Shown: positions 46,401 through 59,584, numbered from the stretch's first letter. The stretch: 64,000 bases of DNA from Trichoplusia ni (GCF_003590095.1 NC_039483.1:15748001-15812000); one strand, 5' to 3'. Notes: generated from the letters alone by a model not told the origin. Numbers and translations are program-made.

Positions 46401-46842
46401 TATACATATAATCCTCCTGTAAGATTTTTGCCAAGCTTTTCTTCTCCATTTTTTAAGGTAAACGATGAGAATGTTTAATTTGTTGAACAATAAACAAATA
46501 CACAGTTACATAATAATAATTTTCACATACATCAATTGAAAGGGATAATAATCCCATAGAGTTGATAGGGGTTATCCCCATTAACGCCTCTCTCTTGTAT
46601 GGCTTTGTATGGTGTTGTATGGTGAATACAAATGTTTGTTGCCTGCCCTAACAATTAAGGAGTTTCATATTATATTATTACGACGGCAATAATCTTAATA
46701 AGTTACAAATTCATTTGTAGAGTGTATAGTTATATTATGAACTTATTTTTTCCTATACAATATACATATATGTTCTAGGTTTTCCAAGAAGAGCTATTTT
46801 GCAATACAAAAACAAAAAAAATAAATTGAGCTATGATAAATA
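46401..46842. other. AT-rich non-coding stretch
   Basis: It contains a short TGTATGG triplication at 46597-46624 and a palindromic GGGATAATAATCCC near 46541. No gene. Confidence 0.4.
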
Positions 46843-46963
46843 GATGTTGACACCTATTCTCAGAACTACCCAACATGCACACGAAATTTCACGAGAATCG
46901 GTAGAGCCGTTTCGGAGGAGTTCAACTTCGTACACCGTGACACGAGAATTTTATATATTACAT
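46843..46963 (-). mobile_element. Helitron-like fragment (copy J)
   Basis: The reverse complement reads ATATAAAATTCTCGTGTCAC followed by CTCCGAAACGGCTCTACCG, which is the 5' family of the miniature element at 6,444-6,531. The segment GAAATTTCACGAGAATCGGT is typical of its body. No CTAG end is present. Confidence 0.5.
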
Positions 46964-47751
46964 AACATTTTTCAATATAGACCATTGTTTTTTAATGAAA
47001 TTATAATGTACCAACAAACATGTCGGAAGAGAACCTTTTACAAATACGACCTGGCTTTGTACAAACACGTTAAATAACTACATACATAATTATATCCAGT
47101 AGTTTAACATAAAACTTTTCATATCAATATTTACCATGCGATATTACAAAATGATTTGTTGACTCTACAATGTAAAATGGTTGAACATTTAACAGCCGTC
47201 AATACCAGGACACCACAGGCCGCTGATCTGTGAATCACCACTTAATCAGACTTAATGGACTGAATAAATAACTATTGTAATACCAAATAACTGGTCATTT
47301 TAATTTTCGACTTTTGTTATACTTTGACACTATATAAGGTTTTTCTTCATTGTAATATGAACTTTATTAGGTTGCTTTAAAGGTGATATTAAATTGTTAG
47401 TGTTTAAATTTAACAGCTTTAATCTTAATATCAAATCACTCAAAGAGAAATGCAGCAGTGATTTGTGAATTTTAATTTAAACGGAAAATTGTAATGATCG
47501 TGTATTTATTCTTCAGAGTGAGTATCCATAATTCATGGCTATTATTTGCCTATGAGCACTTGCGTTTAACTATATTCATTGCACGTTATGCTTTGACGAA
47601 AATGTTATTTCCAGTACTCAATAATAGCGAATAACCAAAATCATATTTCTGCTTGTATTGTACTAATTTTCCTATACCATTTACAATATCTAAACAACAT
47701 TTTAACAATCAAAATATTACATTAATTACAACATATGAACATTCGTGAAGA
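46964..47751. other. AT-rich non-coding stretch
   Basis: No gene or repeat is recognised. Confidence 0.4.
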
Positions 47752-47957
47752 TTGCACGGATAGCCGAGTAGCTGAGGTCATCACGCCAAACCAACTGTAA
47801 GCGACGCGTCGCGGATTCGATCTCCGTAGCATTTGTGTGATTCACAAATACTTGTTCTGAGTCTAGGTGCATTTGTGCGCGTGACTTAAATGTTCATGAA
47901 GTCACAGACACGAATAATAAATCCCTTAGTCCGGGACTTGTTTTTTTTTATTAATAT
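47752..47957 (+). mobile_element. tRNA-derived SINE copy
   Basis: The head TTGCACGGATAGCCGAGTAG (A box) is followed by GATTCGATCTCCG (degraded B box), the body ACAAATACTTGTTCTGAGTC and an end in TTGTTTTTTTTTA. It is the same family as the copy at 37.4-37.7 kb. Mutations in the B box indicate an old copy. Confidence 0.7.
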
Positions 47958-49052
47958 TTTTAAAAGGCGTAAAATATATTCTTCTACAAACCAGACTATC
48001 CTTAAATGAGATTAAAACAATTACTAATATAAGAAATATATGAACTTGACTTTGTACGTAGGTAGGTATAGCAATAACTTTGACATTTGACCTAATTTCC
48101 CTAAGGGTCGGATCAGATGGTTGTCGCTTCCCGAAATACATATCAGAAACTCGACTTATCGGGGTTGAAAGCAGTCGTGTGTTTTATACGTAGTATACGT
48201 ACCGTACTTCAACATATTTGTAGTAAATCTTCGTCAAATACACTAGAACTACCGCCATGCCTTGAATAAGAGACGCGGCAAAATTCTTGGAAGAAAATCT
48301 GGGGCAAAAACTTAACTACACATCGTAGCGCTTTGGGCCTTTAACAATGATGGGATTGACATTTTATTTTTATGTTTTAGGTGAGTAAATATTCATATAA
48401 TGATTCATCATTTCTCGTCACATGTTAGTTCGGCAGTATCTTCAGCTAGTATCATGATATCCTGAACCCACACTTGTCAATTATAATCGATTTCATTTAT
48501 GTTATCGATAAAAGACGCAAAAGTTATTTTTCTAAAAAAAAACGTTTCCATTATCCAATAAACAAAACTTTACTTTAACGAAACCCAGACATTTTCCTCA
48601 TGAAACATTTTAATTACAAGCCAATCACTTACGTAATTAACAAAACTTATCAATTGGCATAACAAGTTTCATCTCATTAAATATTACATTAAAAGTTACC
48701 ATCGAATTCGGGTATAAGGCAATAAATTAAATTGTCGCTAAGTACCAAATAGCAATTGTCGAAATTCTCGTATAAATTAGCTAAAAGCGTTGTTTGTTAG
48801 TTGCAATCGCTATAACTCCTAATTAGGTAGACGGCGACAATTACGCGGCTGTTTGTTCCTTCTTATTTATGCCGTGAATCCCCCATTTACGTGAGTCTGT
48901 TCGATTACTGCGATTTGTAAGAGTAAGCCGATTTTATGTTTAGGGATGGTATCTAACACTTGTGAAAGAATAAATGTTTTTCTAATGACTCGTTATCACA
49001 ACTCTATGATTATGTTTTCGCGACTACCGAGTTCGAAATTAGTGACGTTTTA
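47958..49052. other. AT-rich non-coding stretch
   Basis: No gene or repeat is recognised. Confidence 0.4.
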
Positions 49053-49134
49053 TTTTTAGGATCGATTGGCTAGTTTCAGATTACGATAAAAATGAAATGC
49101 TCTTATTAGGTCTGAAACTAGTGATCCTAAAAAA
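49053..49134. repeat. 82-bp imperfect foldback
   Basis: TTTTTAGGATC plus CTAGTTTCAGA at 49053-49080 pair with TCTGAAACTAG plus GATCCTAAAAA at 49111-49134. The left arm has an extra GATTGG-like insertion. It probably belongs to a small foldback family; the CTAGTTTC segment is reminiscent of family F1 at 27.1 kb. Confidence 0.55.
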
Positions 49135-51964
49135 GGGTCAGTTCTCCGTAATTATATATTTATTTTATTATATAAGCGGCGAAACATTAGTACTGCAGGT
49201 AAAAAGTAAATTAAGACCAAGAACTTACCAGGAAAAAGGAAATTTAAAAAAATACCGGTAATGCAACCTCTTTGCAAGCGAATATACCTCAGATCGCAAT
49301 GGCGGTAGAATAAAATGAAAAAAATAAAAATAAAGTTAGATTAATTGAAGTGATTCTTCAGTAAAATTACTTTGGATATCTCAACGTCAGTCTTAAGTTG
49401 GCTCTCGGGGTTCCGTCATATCTAATTAGCTATAGCTGCTCAACAAATGTATTTTTTCTTTCTCGAAAAGACCCGAAACAAAAGTTCTATTAAGTTAAAG
49501 TTTTTGTTCGAATCAAATAAATTGTAGAAAAGGACAGTTTTGTTTTTGTACGTATAACTTTTGTTCAATTTGCATATTGCGTTGTTTCGTTACAATCGAA
49601 ATGTATTGTATTGCTTTTCCTTGAATACTGATTTTGTGCAAATTAGTTTGAACAGCTTTCTAAATTATCAGCTGTAGGTACTAGGTAGGTATAGAACTTA
49701 TGAAATCACAGCATATGTTCTCAACGGATAAACAGATATTTATCAAAGCACTTAGAACAGCTATTTCTGATTTTACTAAAAACATTTATTCAAGATTCTT
49801 CCAAGTGAGGGCCCTCAAACGAAACCCTTCAATGGAGCACAAATAGGTAATCCTACAACAACAAATCTTAGAACAAACATATTTCAAAGAAACACATTTT
49901 GTTTCATAAACGACTCTACATTTCCTCTACGTAACATAGTTTCCATACGCAAAAACAAATGAAAAATTCATCGGGTCGCGATACAACCTCGTTTTTATAC
50001 TCCATTACGTTTTTTTATCCAAACCGAGGTAAGCTGATTACCTCTGAATCATCGATGGAAATCGTACAATGCAGGTCTGTTGCGCGACGGTGATAAAAGG
50101 GGGTTGCTTTAATAAGAGGGGGAGGTTCACGTGATGTATTTATGAAGGAAGTATTTTATGGTATTTTAATAAATTGAATTGGGAGTTTTCGCGAGGGGAC
50201 GTCGGCGACAGGAAGCTTTGAAGATTATACTGATTACTTTATTAGCTTTACCTTGCTCTATTGATAAAATGATCAAAAATATGATTTGTTTATTGAATAA
50301 GTATTGAATTATCATCGGATTGATTATTACCATATAAATTATTCTTTCATTTTCGTCTGCAGTCATTCCCGTCGGAAACGTTTTGAAGTGAATAAAACAG
50401 TATATTTATAATACTTATCATATACGGTTCAGTCAAAATAAATATAAAAATAGCTGTCTACAAAAAGAATGACATAAATAAGACAATGCTGACCAATACG
50501 CGTGACTGTCAAAAATATCCGTTGGCCAAAAATAAAAACAATTTCCATCCGAATTGATTTCACATCGACACCAAAGCATCAATTACTTCATTGTTGGCAA
50601 TTCTAAAAGAATACTCGATAGCGTCGATAAGACGTAGTAAGCAGTAACAATGGGGACCCTCGTCAGTACCAACTTAAAATATCCAAGACAAAACATTAAG
50701 GGAACGTATTGTCTTTGTTACAAACCCAGGACACAATTACACCGAGACTACTAAATTACTCCGATGTACACAAAAACTTGGTAGTAAATTCTAAACCTCG
50801 GCCTAATCTATCGCACTTCAAGAGCTCCTAACACTAAATTAATCCAGTTAAGTGTCACTCATCCTTTATATAGGTATTGCTTGAAATAAGGAAACAAAAC
50901 AGCCTAGCCCCGATCGTATCACAGATATCGGGCCCGAGCGAGAGTACCAACCCTGAATATACTATTACTGGACTCGCCACCCGAAAATACACCCTCAATC
51001 AAAAGGTTAAAGCCGACTTTCGCTTTGTAGTAGCCATATGGCTCCTTTGCATCGTTTACATCGAAGATAACTTAGGATAGTGGAGTTTTAGGTCAACGTT
51101 GACGCAGAATAGATGGCATTGCAGAAGTTTAAGTTGGTGCAAAGTGTCAACAATATGCACCTGAGAAGTTTTATAGAAATACGACGAACGTATGAAGTAT
51201 TTTATTTTACTTTCCATACTTGTTCAATAGTTGTTGTGGAAAACAGGGAGGACGCACCTATCAAAACTTCTGCTTGAGAATGAAAACAATTTATACATAG
51301 AAATGGATGTAAGATACATAGGCTTTTTTTGATAAATCGTTGAAAAAATAGTAAAATGAGCCGTAATTGATATTTAATACTCCTGAACTATCTCATAAAA
51401 TTAACTATGTAGAAAATAATTGACGACAAATCTCCAAGGTCTTTAATTCAAATGTGCTTTTTTCTAAGTGAAATCTTCACAAATTGGCTTAAATTAAAGT
51501 TTTATACGTATAGTATATCAAAATTTAATCCATCCCGATTAATTATGTGTTATTTCTCAAAGAATACTAGTTAACACTAGATCCTCCCATTAACACACAG
51601 CGAATAACACGTCGTCATGTACATGATACATCAAAATGGAGGAAAGTTAAATTCAAAATATTCAAGTGAATTACGCAAAATGGAGCGAAGTGTGAAGGAC
51701 GTCAAATACTGGCGCGAAATGAAATGAACTACGGGAATGAGTCGCGTGTAATCGCGTGTAAATTACTCGCGTTTCATTCATTAATCTTATCATTCGTTTA
51801 AATGTTTGCTTATTGTCGTTTAGACCCTTTTAGATGGTGGACGAAATACTGTACCGGGGTCGAAATAAAGTTATGTGATTATTATATACAAAAAAATGAA
51901 CGCGAATATTATGTTTTCTTTTTCAATAGGTAATAGGTAGGCATAGCGGTTGACTGCATATTAA
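49135..51964. other. AT-rich non-coding stretch
   Basis: No gene is recognised. TCGCGTGTAA is repeated in tandem at about 51739-51758. Frames are at most 67 codons. Confidence 0.4.
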
Positions 51965-52112
51965 CTAGCTGACCCGATTATTTTTGATCTGCTCGGCAGA
52001 TTCGTAACGCAAACCATAAAAACGCATACAAAAAAAAGAACATTGAAATCGGTCCACCCGTTCATGAGGAGTTTTCTGACACGTACGGTAAAATCGCATA
52101 TAAAGTCGTAAT
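51965..52112 (-). mobile_element. Helitron-like fragment (copy K)
   Basis: It begins CTAGCTGACCCG on the plus strand and contains TTGAAATCGGTCCACCCGTT and GAGGAGTTTTCTGACACG, a body characteristic of short lepidopteran Helitron-like repeats. The other terminus is not clear. Confidence 0.45.
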
Positions 52113-52850
52113 CTATCCATGCACCTGAGTTTACGATATTCTTTCAAAATTGCTGTACCGATTTCTATCAAATTTGACTTATTTATTTAGTTCTGGGAAT
52201 CGGCCAATATCTTTTTTTCTTTCCACCAAATGTTAAAAGTAGTTCACAGCTGACAGTTATTTTTCTTTAAGTATTGATTTTTCTTCAACATAAATTCGAA
52301 AGACATAAAAAAACACCCTTGCATTTCTAACATTAGATTAAATTTTCTCCATCACGTAGTACAAACGCGAATATTGTGCTTTTGATACGACATTGGCTTA
52401 CAGCTTTCAGGAATTTGGGTGCCTATACAGTATGCTAGAAATCTGGACCATTCGACAAACAATGCCGAAACTAAATTCACTACTTCCTGACATAGCTCTT
52501 ATCAACAAAATATCACGTGTAAAGTTTTATTTGATGTGCGATATTTAAATATGGTGGTTTAAGAAAAAAATCTGGTAAAGTGAAATGAGTTAAAGAAAAA
52601 GAAATCGATTGAAAGATTAAGACTTATTTTGTCTCCCACCAACATATTTCTGTGCACAAGAACAGTCCGATCTTTATTTCAAGTATTTGTTATAGCACAC
52701 CTAAACATACAGGGGAGCCTTAGTAAAAGGGTTCTGTTTTTTTCTTTGGGTTCGGAAGCCCAAAGCAGAAATACATTGGCATCTTTGAGATAGACTAATG
52801 ACCGCAAATCATTGGAGACCTGTCAATTGTAGTATTCTTTATATTTGAAA
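52113..52850. other. AT-rich non-coding stretch
   Basis: No gene is recognised. Confidence 0.4.
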
Positions 52851-53104
52851 CTAGCTGTTGCCCGCGACTTCGTTCCCGTGGGTAGAAGAAATAAGTTATG
52901 ATTTATACCTGCCCTGTTTTTTTCACATTTTCCATTGTATCTTCACTCCTATTAGTCACAGCGTGATGATTTTTAGCCTAAAGCCTTCCTCGATGAATGG
53001 TCTATTCAACACAAATTTTTCAGAATTTTTCAATTTGGACCAGTAGTTCCTGACATTAGCGCGTTCAAACAAACAAACTCTTCAGCTTTATATATTAGTA
53101 TAGA
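52851..53104 (-). mobile_element. Non-autonomous Helitron-like element (copy C)
   Basis: The plus strand starts A|CTAGCTGTTGCCCGCGAC and ends TATATTAGTATAGA|T. The internal block TCACTCCTATTAGTCACAGC matches copies A, B, D and E. It is non-coding. Confidence 0.65.
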
Positions 53105-53339
53105 TATAGAAGTATAGATAAGAATAATATTAAAAAAGCGCCCTACATTAGGAATAGAAACTAAAACAAAAAAAGATCTATCTTCGAATATTCATCATCA
53201 CAAAAATAAGCCAATCATTCGTCCGTTCGTTATCATTACTTGTTTAGCACGAGTTTTTTTTTTCTCAATTAGTACGGCCGCAGGCCAATTACACTAGTTA
53301 AGGACACGACAATCACACTGACTTCTCACAGTACTTCAG

Positions 53340-53735
53340 ACACACAGATAAGATTTTCTTCCATTCATCGGCCTAGCCTTTTCCCAACTATGTTGGGGTC
53401 GGCTACCAGTCCAACCGGTTTCAGCTAAGTACCAGTGTTTTACAAGGAGCGACTGCCTATCTGACCTCTTCAACCCAGTTACCTGGGCAACACGATACGG
53501 TCCCTTGGTTAGACTGGTTGTCAGACTTTTCAAGCTTCTGACTACCTTGTAACGACTGTCAAAGATGTAGGAATAACAGCCGGGACCCACAATTTAACGT
53601 GCCTTCCGAAACACGGAGGAACTCGTTATGACAAAGATGGTTGCCCATCTACGGACCAACCGCGTCAAGCGTAGCTTAACCTGTGATCGATTCACTTATG
53701 TGGTTATAGCTTAGCCACGAGCTCCACCTTGTTTC
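53340..53735 (-). mobile_element. 5S rRNA-derived SINE-like repeat, copy 1
   Basis: Read on the minus strand, the head at 53691-53640 gives CGATCACAGGTTAAGC, ACGCTTGACGCGGTTGGTCC and GTAGATGGGCAACC. These follow the internal promoter region of eukaryotic 5S rRNA (GATCACC..AATTAAGC, GCGTCGGGCGCGG, TTAGATGGGTGACC). A non-5S body follows, with CAACCAGTCTAACCAAGGGA, CAGGTAACTGGGTTG and TAGTTGGGAAAAGGC. The second copy is at 59.6-59.8 kb in the opposite orientation. The 84-codon minus-strand frame through it is incidental. SINEs with 5S heads (SINE3) are an established class; the lepidopteran assignment is my inference. Confidence 0.6.
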
Positions 53736-55384
53736 TTCCATTCATCGGCAAAAATATCACAATCTGTACTGTCCATTATTAATAGGTTGTAAGTACTCTT
53801 TCTCTCGTGGTCAACCATCACAGTCCTGATTGATTGACAACGGATTCGATTGATCAGCCTACCAGGAACTGGATGCTAATGTAACGTCGATTAGTTTACA
53901 CAAATACGTAATGTTGCAACCTTGTCGATATTCCGTTGTAATCCGATTAACAAAGCACGGTCTAATAATATCAAGTAACAATAATGCTACTTGTTATTGA
54001 AGATTAATTTCGTGTTTAGAGGATTGAGTGTCTATATTCTGTGAAATTAAATACGTAATATGAAAATCCTGTTAGAGTAACATTTTTGTTATTGAACATT
54101 TCTTTGTTAATGTCTAAGTTTGTTTTGATTTTTTTGTTTATATCTAATTAGTTATTTTGAAGTAAAGTACAGTTTTCAAGTCGGGAATTTGCTGTCTTTT
54201 TTCCTTTTTCTGCCTGGTCTTTGCCCGAACAATGTTTAAGGTGGCTCCAGTTTTTGCAGATTCAAATGAATATCTTGTATTTTACATAAAGCTATAGAGT
54301 AGCAGAACTCCAAAATCAACTTCCACAATATCCTGCACTAAAAAGTAATTATACTAAGCACTGAAAACCTCACAGTATGGTTTGGTATAGTCTCCTTTCA
54401 ATTACGTCACCGTTTTTAAATGATATTGTACAAACAAGGTTAATTTTCTCAGTCCACAGACCTTCTGTTTCACCTTCCACGACACAACAAAAGTATGTAT
54501 TTTTGTATCGTGAGCACGCCCCCGCCAAAGAGTCAGTTGTGAGAATTGGTTATTGGGCAGATCGGAATGTTAATGTGGGGATAAAGAAAATCGGATTGTT
54601 TCGTTGACAGTTGCCAGAGGTCAAGTGGGACCTTATTGATAATATCCTGCAGATACGTCACTGAATGCCGAACTATATCTGTGGATACTGGGTTTTATAG
54701 CTGTCTTATAGATATACCTATACGAAAATATTGAGTTTACGTATCTCTGTTTTTTATTTTACGCACGTTTCCAAGTTGATAGGGATTACGATAAGGTATA
54801 ATGTAATCTTTGTTTTCGATTTTGTAACATGAAAATGATGTTGATATTTTCGTAATTCGAGCTTGTTTTTTGCTTGAAATTTAAATTAAATGTTTTTCGG
54901 GTTGGCGGCTTGTGAGCTTAACTGGATAAATGACATTAAAATTACAAAATCTTAGCTACAATAAAAATATAGTATGTATTAAAATTTTCTGCAGATTTTT
55001 CAGTTCAGAAAAATTAATTCCGTGTTGAGGGGGTAAAAAAATCACATATATCAAATGTATACACCGAAGACTGCAAATGCTACTTAACAATTGACAAGGA
55101 AATAACTTTCGAGACATTGACAGCGCCGGATATCGAAGAAAATACATACTATGGTACAATATAACAACAACGCTTCTTTATACTTATGTTGGTATACCTT
55201 AATGGTAAACTAAATAATAAAAATACAATTATACATCATGCTTCGGCGAAGCCTGCTCAAATTACGTTAAAAATGGTTATTCCGCAACTTTTTTTTATAA
55301 AACTATTAACAATTTTCCATGGTAAAAGAAATTTTCTTTTTTTGGAAACGGACGTAATATGAGTATTGAACTTTTTGAAAACGT
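53736..55384. other. AT-rich non-coding stretch
   Basis: No gene or repeat is recognised; GCTTCGGCGAAGC near 55242 is a small hairpin. Confidence 0.4.
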
Positions 55385-55540
55385 TTTTATTAAATAACGT
55401 CTCCCACAATAATTAATTTAATCCTTTCACCAGATACACAGAATCACAATGAGCATTCGTGGATCTCAGGTATGTTAGTCGTAAGCAGGGATCGAATTAG
55501 CGACACTTCGCGCCCAGCGGTTGGTAACCTACAAGAATGT
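55385..55540 (-). mobile_element. tRNA-derived SINE, 5'-truncated and degraded copy
   Basis: The minus strand shows AATTCGATCCCTGC (B box), ATCCACGAATGCTCATTGTG and the tail AAAGGATTAAATTAATT ... GGGAGACGTTATTTA, matching the SINE at 37.4-37.7 kb. The A-box head is not recognisable. Confidence 0.55.
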
Positions 55541-55747
55541 GAAGAAAACCAACTAGTTTTGCATTGAAAGTAGAAACGTACTATGAAAAATGTTTTCTTA
55601 TATAACTACAAAGCTTAAACGTTTTCATAGCTATAGTGATAGTATGAAACCTTTATCACTGTCAAACTTTTTAGTAAATTTTTAGCCAAAGAATTACATG
55701 TCAACCAGAGAGTTGTTGTGTGCGTGTCAGTGCCCAACTTACACTCA

Positions 55748-55999
55748 TCTATACTCTATACTAATATATAAAGCTGAAGAGTTTGTTTGTTTGAACGCGC
55801 TAATCTCAGGAACTACTGGTCCAAATTGGAAAATACTTTTTCTGTTGAATAGACCATCGAGGAAGGTTATAGGCTACATACCATCATGGTGCGACTAATA
55901 GGAGCGAAGATACAATGGAAAATGTGAAAAAAATAGGGCAGGTATAAATCATAACTTATATCTTCTAACCACGCGGACGAAGTCGCCGGCAACAGCTAG
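55748..55999 (+). mobile_element. Non-autonomous Helitron-like element (copy D)
   Basis: It starts A|TCTATACTCTATACTAATAT, then AAGCTGAAGAGTTTGTTTG, and ends GGCAACAGCTAG|T. The 5' terminus TCTATAC is duplicated. GCGGACGAAGTCGC before the end gives the usual hairpin. This is the only long copy on the plus strand. Confidence 0.65.
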
Positions 56000-57565
56000 T
56001 CATTCTTATAAGTTAATCTCATTATTTTACAGCACACGCTTTAAACAATATTTATAAAACTGTTATATAGTTACATAAATAACAAGTTCATTAATTAGAC
56101 GCAACACAATACAAATAATGAATTTATCACAAAACAGTTGACAATACTGAGAGATGCAACTTCAGAGGCGTCTGCAAATCCCAGAAACTTTGAACTCATC
56201 AACATAATTGCATCAAAGTAACACAGTTACCTTGTCTTAAATAAAACTTACAATTTCATTTGTATATTGCAATGGTACTCGAAGTGAAGATATTTAATTG
56301 CAGAGCTCTAATGAACATAATTTTATTTATCGTTTTAACCCCCGAACAGAAAACATAAAAAAGTAATAAAATGACGTGTTTGTCTGTCTGTGGCATTATA
56401 GTTCCCGAACGCATTTTGTTTTTTTTTTTTAAGACTGAATTACGTGCAGGTGACTTAGAAGGTAGACTTGTTTAAAAAAGTCGGCCAATTAAATAATACC
56501 TCTGCGTTGTTGGTCAACTGTGTCTAGTGCACCTTCTCATAGATCCCCCTCGCCATAGATCGCATGCATTTAATACATTTATAAAAATTACATAAAATAC
56601 CATACCTAAACACGGTAGCGTGCAATTCACAAAACAACCCCAATGATTCACCAACCCAACATATTTGAACATAATCGATCCATGCTTATCGTGACTGCCG
56701 CCAATCGTGCCTCACATGCATCGAAAGTATCAAACATCTCGTGTCTACCGCGAATCGATAAAAATTGGGGGCAATCGATTTGAATCGGTATCCGTGAAGC
56801 ATCGTTTACCGTTGCTACTTAAAATGTTTATTTAGCTCTCCTTTAAAATACGTTTCTTATGTAAAATTATAAGGGTTATTGTTTTCAGGGACAGCTAATT
56901 AATTACCTTTTTGTACTTTGTATGTAAAACTTCTTCACTTCAAATTACTTTGCCATTTTGTTCTGCGTATCTGAATTCTTGTAATATTTTTCAATCAACT
57001 TCAAATCTCTGTATTTAACCTGGTTCTTAATTCGTCTGTATTTTGTTTTCTTTAATGTTTGTTACCTCGAACTTCGGACTAGATGCACCAATTTAAGTAT
57101 TAATTTGACGTCAAATAGCTATCAGTTGATCCCAAAAAAAATCATCAGGTTTGGCTTTGTAGAGGTATTAAGTTTCTGTTACTTACGAAAATTTAATCAC
57201 ACACATAATATTCTGAAAAAAAAATTGATTTTAAACGCTTTTTCCTACCGAAAAAGTCGTCTAAAACGGCCCTATTCGACTAAAATATTTCGACCAAATC
57301 TAGGTACTTCCGCACGTCTAAAACCCTGTGTTATCTTATTGTTAATATTATAATTTCAATGTAAATTATGTGTTTGTGATATATTATACAAGCGTTTTCG
57401 CCTCCGGCGATGGAAACTTATCTCGTTTATATATATCTATACCCATGTAATAAATACATCTTATATTTATGTTAGCAGATTGTTTAAACGGGATATGGTA
57501 TTAGGTACGAAAATAATAAAAAACACGATTTGAGGTGCTGTTTTATTTAAATCTTAATATATAAA
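56000..57565. other. AT-rich non-coding stretch
   Basis: No gene or repeat is recognised. ATCGATT-type cores are frequent at 56,670-56,810. Confidence 0.4.
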
Positions 57566-57761
57566 CAAGCTGTTACCCGCGACTTCGTCCGCGTTTTTAG
57601 AAAATAAGATATTTTTTCGTAATAAATCATAGCCTATGTGTTAATCCAGGGTGTCAGCTACCACCATACCAAATATCATTAAAATCGGTTCAGCCGTTTT
57701 GACGTGAAGAAGTAACAAACATACACACTCACAAACTTTCGCCTTTATAATATTAGGGGGA
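57566..57761 (-). mobile_element. Helitron-like element, second subfamily (copy F)
   Basis: The left end CAAGCTGTTACCCGCGAC has CAAG instead of CTAG. The right part, in reverse complement, starts TCCCCCTAATATTATAAAGG and continues with GCGAAAGTTTGTGAG. The body includes AAAATCGGTTCAGCCGTTTT. It is non-coding. Confidence 0.55.
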
Positions 57762-57783
57762 AGTAGGATACTATTGTTACAGG

Positions 57784-57842
57784 TACTATTTATACGGAAC
57801 TCTCAAGTCGCAAATCTGACTCGCACTTGACCCGTTTCATTT
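57784..57842 (+). repeat. 3' end fragment of a dispersed repeat
   Basis: ACGGAACTCTC followed by AATCTGACTCGCACTTGACC resembles the terminal part of the R1 repeat family as recalled from lepidopteran genomes. It is a small fragment only. Confidence 0.35.
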
Positions 57843-58437
57843 TTTCATTCCACTGTTCTTACCCTCACTTACACACCAATCACAAAAACTCCCATTAATC
57901 CCACAAAATTGTTATATAATTGAGTCACTCAACGACTGGACATTTCTAGGTATACCAAATTATGTTCTCAAACATTAAAAGAATCGTCAAATAAATTGTA
58001 AGCACACAAAAGTTACGCGTTTACTCTGTTACTGTGAAATTACATGAAAAATGGAGCGAATGTCGAACAATGCTGTGAAATATAGGCCCGAGGTAGATTG
58101 AATCGGAGAATAATTGGTTTTATTTAGTTGGTTATGGCGGATTCGTTTGCGGTTGTTTTGGGAAAGTTCTCGAATCAAGTGTATTACGAGTCTATGTCAT
58201 GTTTTGTGCGATAAATAATTTATCAATATTTATAAATCAAAGCTAGCTTCAGGGGATAAGTTACCATTACCCAAGGAACGAATTTATATTGAAAAACAAA
58301 TCTTAAGGAAGAAAATTCTACATTAAAAAAAAACGTACTTATAAAACCATGTATTAAGCTTAAAACATGACAATAAATGTTTTCTCCATAAATTACAGTA
58401 ATAATTATGTCTGAGTTATATTAAAAACTAGCTGTTG
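57843..58437. other. AT-rich non-coding stretch
   Basis: No gene or repeat is recognised. Confidence 0.4.
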
Positions 58438-58703
58438 CCCGCGATTTCGTCCGCGTGGTTAGAATATATAAGTTAGGAATTTTTGAACGAAAGCCCTCGA
58501 AGATTAATATTTTTCCTCGCTTTTGCCACATTTTCCATTGTGTCTTCGCTCCTATTAGTCGCAGCGTAATGTTATATAGCCTAAAACCTTCCTCGATGAA
58601 TGGTCTATTGAACACAAAAATATTTCAATTTGAACCAGTAGTTCCTGAGATTAGAGCGTTCAAACAAACAAACAAACTCTTCACCTTTATATATTAGTAT
58701 AGA
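58438..58703 (-). mobile_element. Non-autonomous Helitron-like element (copy E)
   Basis: The plus strand begins A|CTAGCTGTTGCCCGCGAT and ends TATTAGTATAGA|T. The internal block TTCGCTCCTATTAGTCGCAG and (CAAA)n are as in copies A to D. The two short frames overlapping it are incidental. Confidence 0.65.
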
Positions 58704-58949
58704 TAATAATAAATACAATTTTTTGTTAATTATTAAAAGTTAACTGTGACATCACGTATAATATCTATAAAAAACCGGTCATGTTTTATTCGGACCCTTT
58801 ACACTTAGCGTTCCGTTCACATAGGCTAAAGATAATCAAATCAGCTTTATCCTACCTTCACATTATCTGACACGTACCAACGACCTTAACACCCTTCAAT
58901 TTATCTCGATTTTTATTTTTAGTTTGTTGTATGTTAATTAAATCATGTG

Positions 58950-59085
58950 GAAAAATTTCACGGTCGGGCTATCAAGGTTCTTGAGATGCTGCCTGGTGAC
59001 GAATTGCGGACAGACGGATAGACCAACAGCAGAGTCTCAGAAATATTGTTTAGCTTTACTTTTTGGAACGTTATCCTAAAACCAA
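58950..59085 (-). repeat. Dispersed repeat, family R1, degraded copy
   Basis: It contains CTTGAGATGCTGCCTGGTGA, then CGGACAGACGGATAGACC, the reverse complement of the CACCAGG and CTGTCCG blocks of the family. Its ends are unclear. Confidence 0.4.
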
Positions 59086-59584
59086 CTTCATTTGACCAAA
59101 AACTCTTATAACGCGATGATTCATCTAAACAATATATAAAATAAAACAGCTAATGAGTTCATTAAATAATAAGAACGAATACTTTTCAGCTTAAAACAAA
59201 GATTTGGGTTATCTCAACTTCTTAGCATTACATAACAAAACTTATTCAGTTAAGGAATGGTCGGTGTGTTGTGACCTACTTGCAAGTTCATAACAAACGC
59301 ATTTCTTCTGTTTCTCGTCCTACTTTGCATTAACATCTGCAATCTAAATCTTAATAAATGGTTGAATATATTTGTTCATTACCGGTAGAATTTTGCGAGG
59401 AGGTTACGTGTTTTCATGTATATTGCATAATATTTTTACGCTGTTGTAATGAGGACAAGTGTCCTTTTTCCATACTCTGGATTGGAGTTTGATTGACCCT
59501 AAATGTTAATCTAGATGCCTCACTATCTGAGATTCTACTACCACCTCTTAACAGTGTAATACAAGCTAAACTGTAACTGCACAA
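59086..59584. other. AT-rich non-coding stretch
   Basis: No gene or repeat is recognised. Confidence 0.4.

Noticed and set aside
53336..53590. 84-codon minus-strand frame
   Set aside because: It lies wholly in the 5S-type SINE copy; such frames recur wherever the repeat does.
53640..53691. Genuine 5S rRNA gene
   Set aside because: Only the internal promoter part matches; the 5' and 3' ends of 5S rRNA are absent and a repeat body follows.
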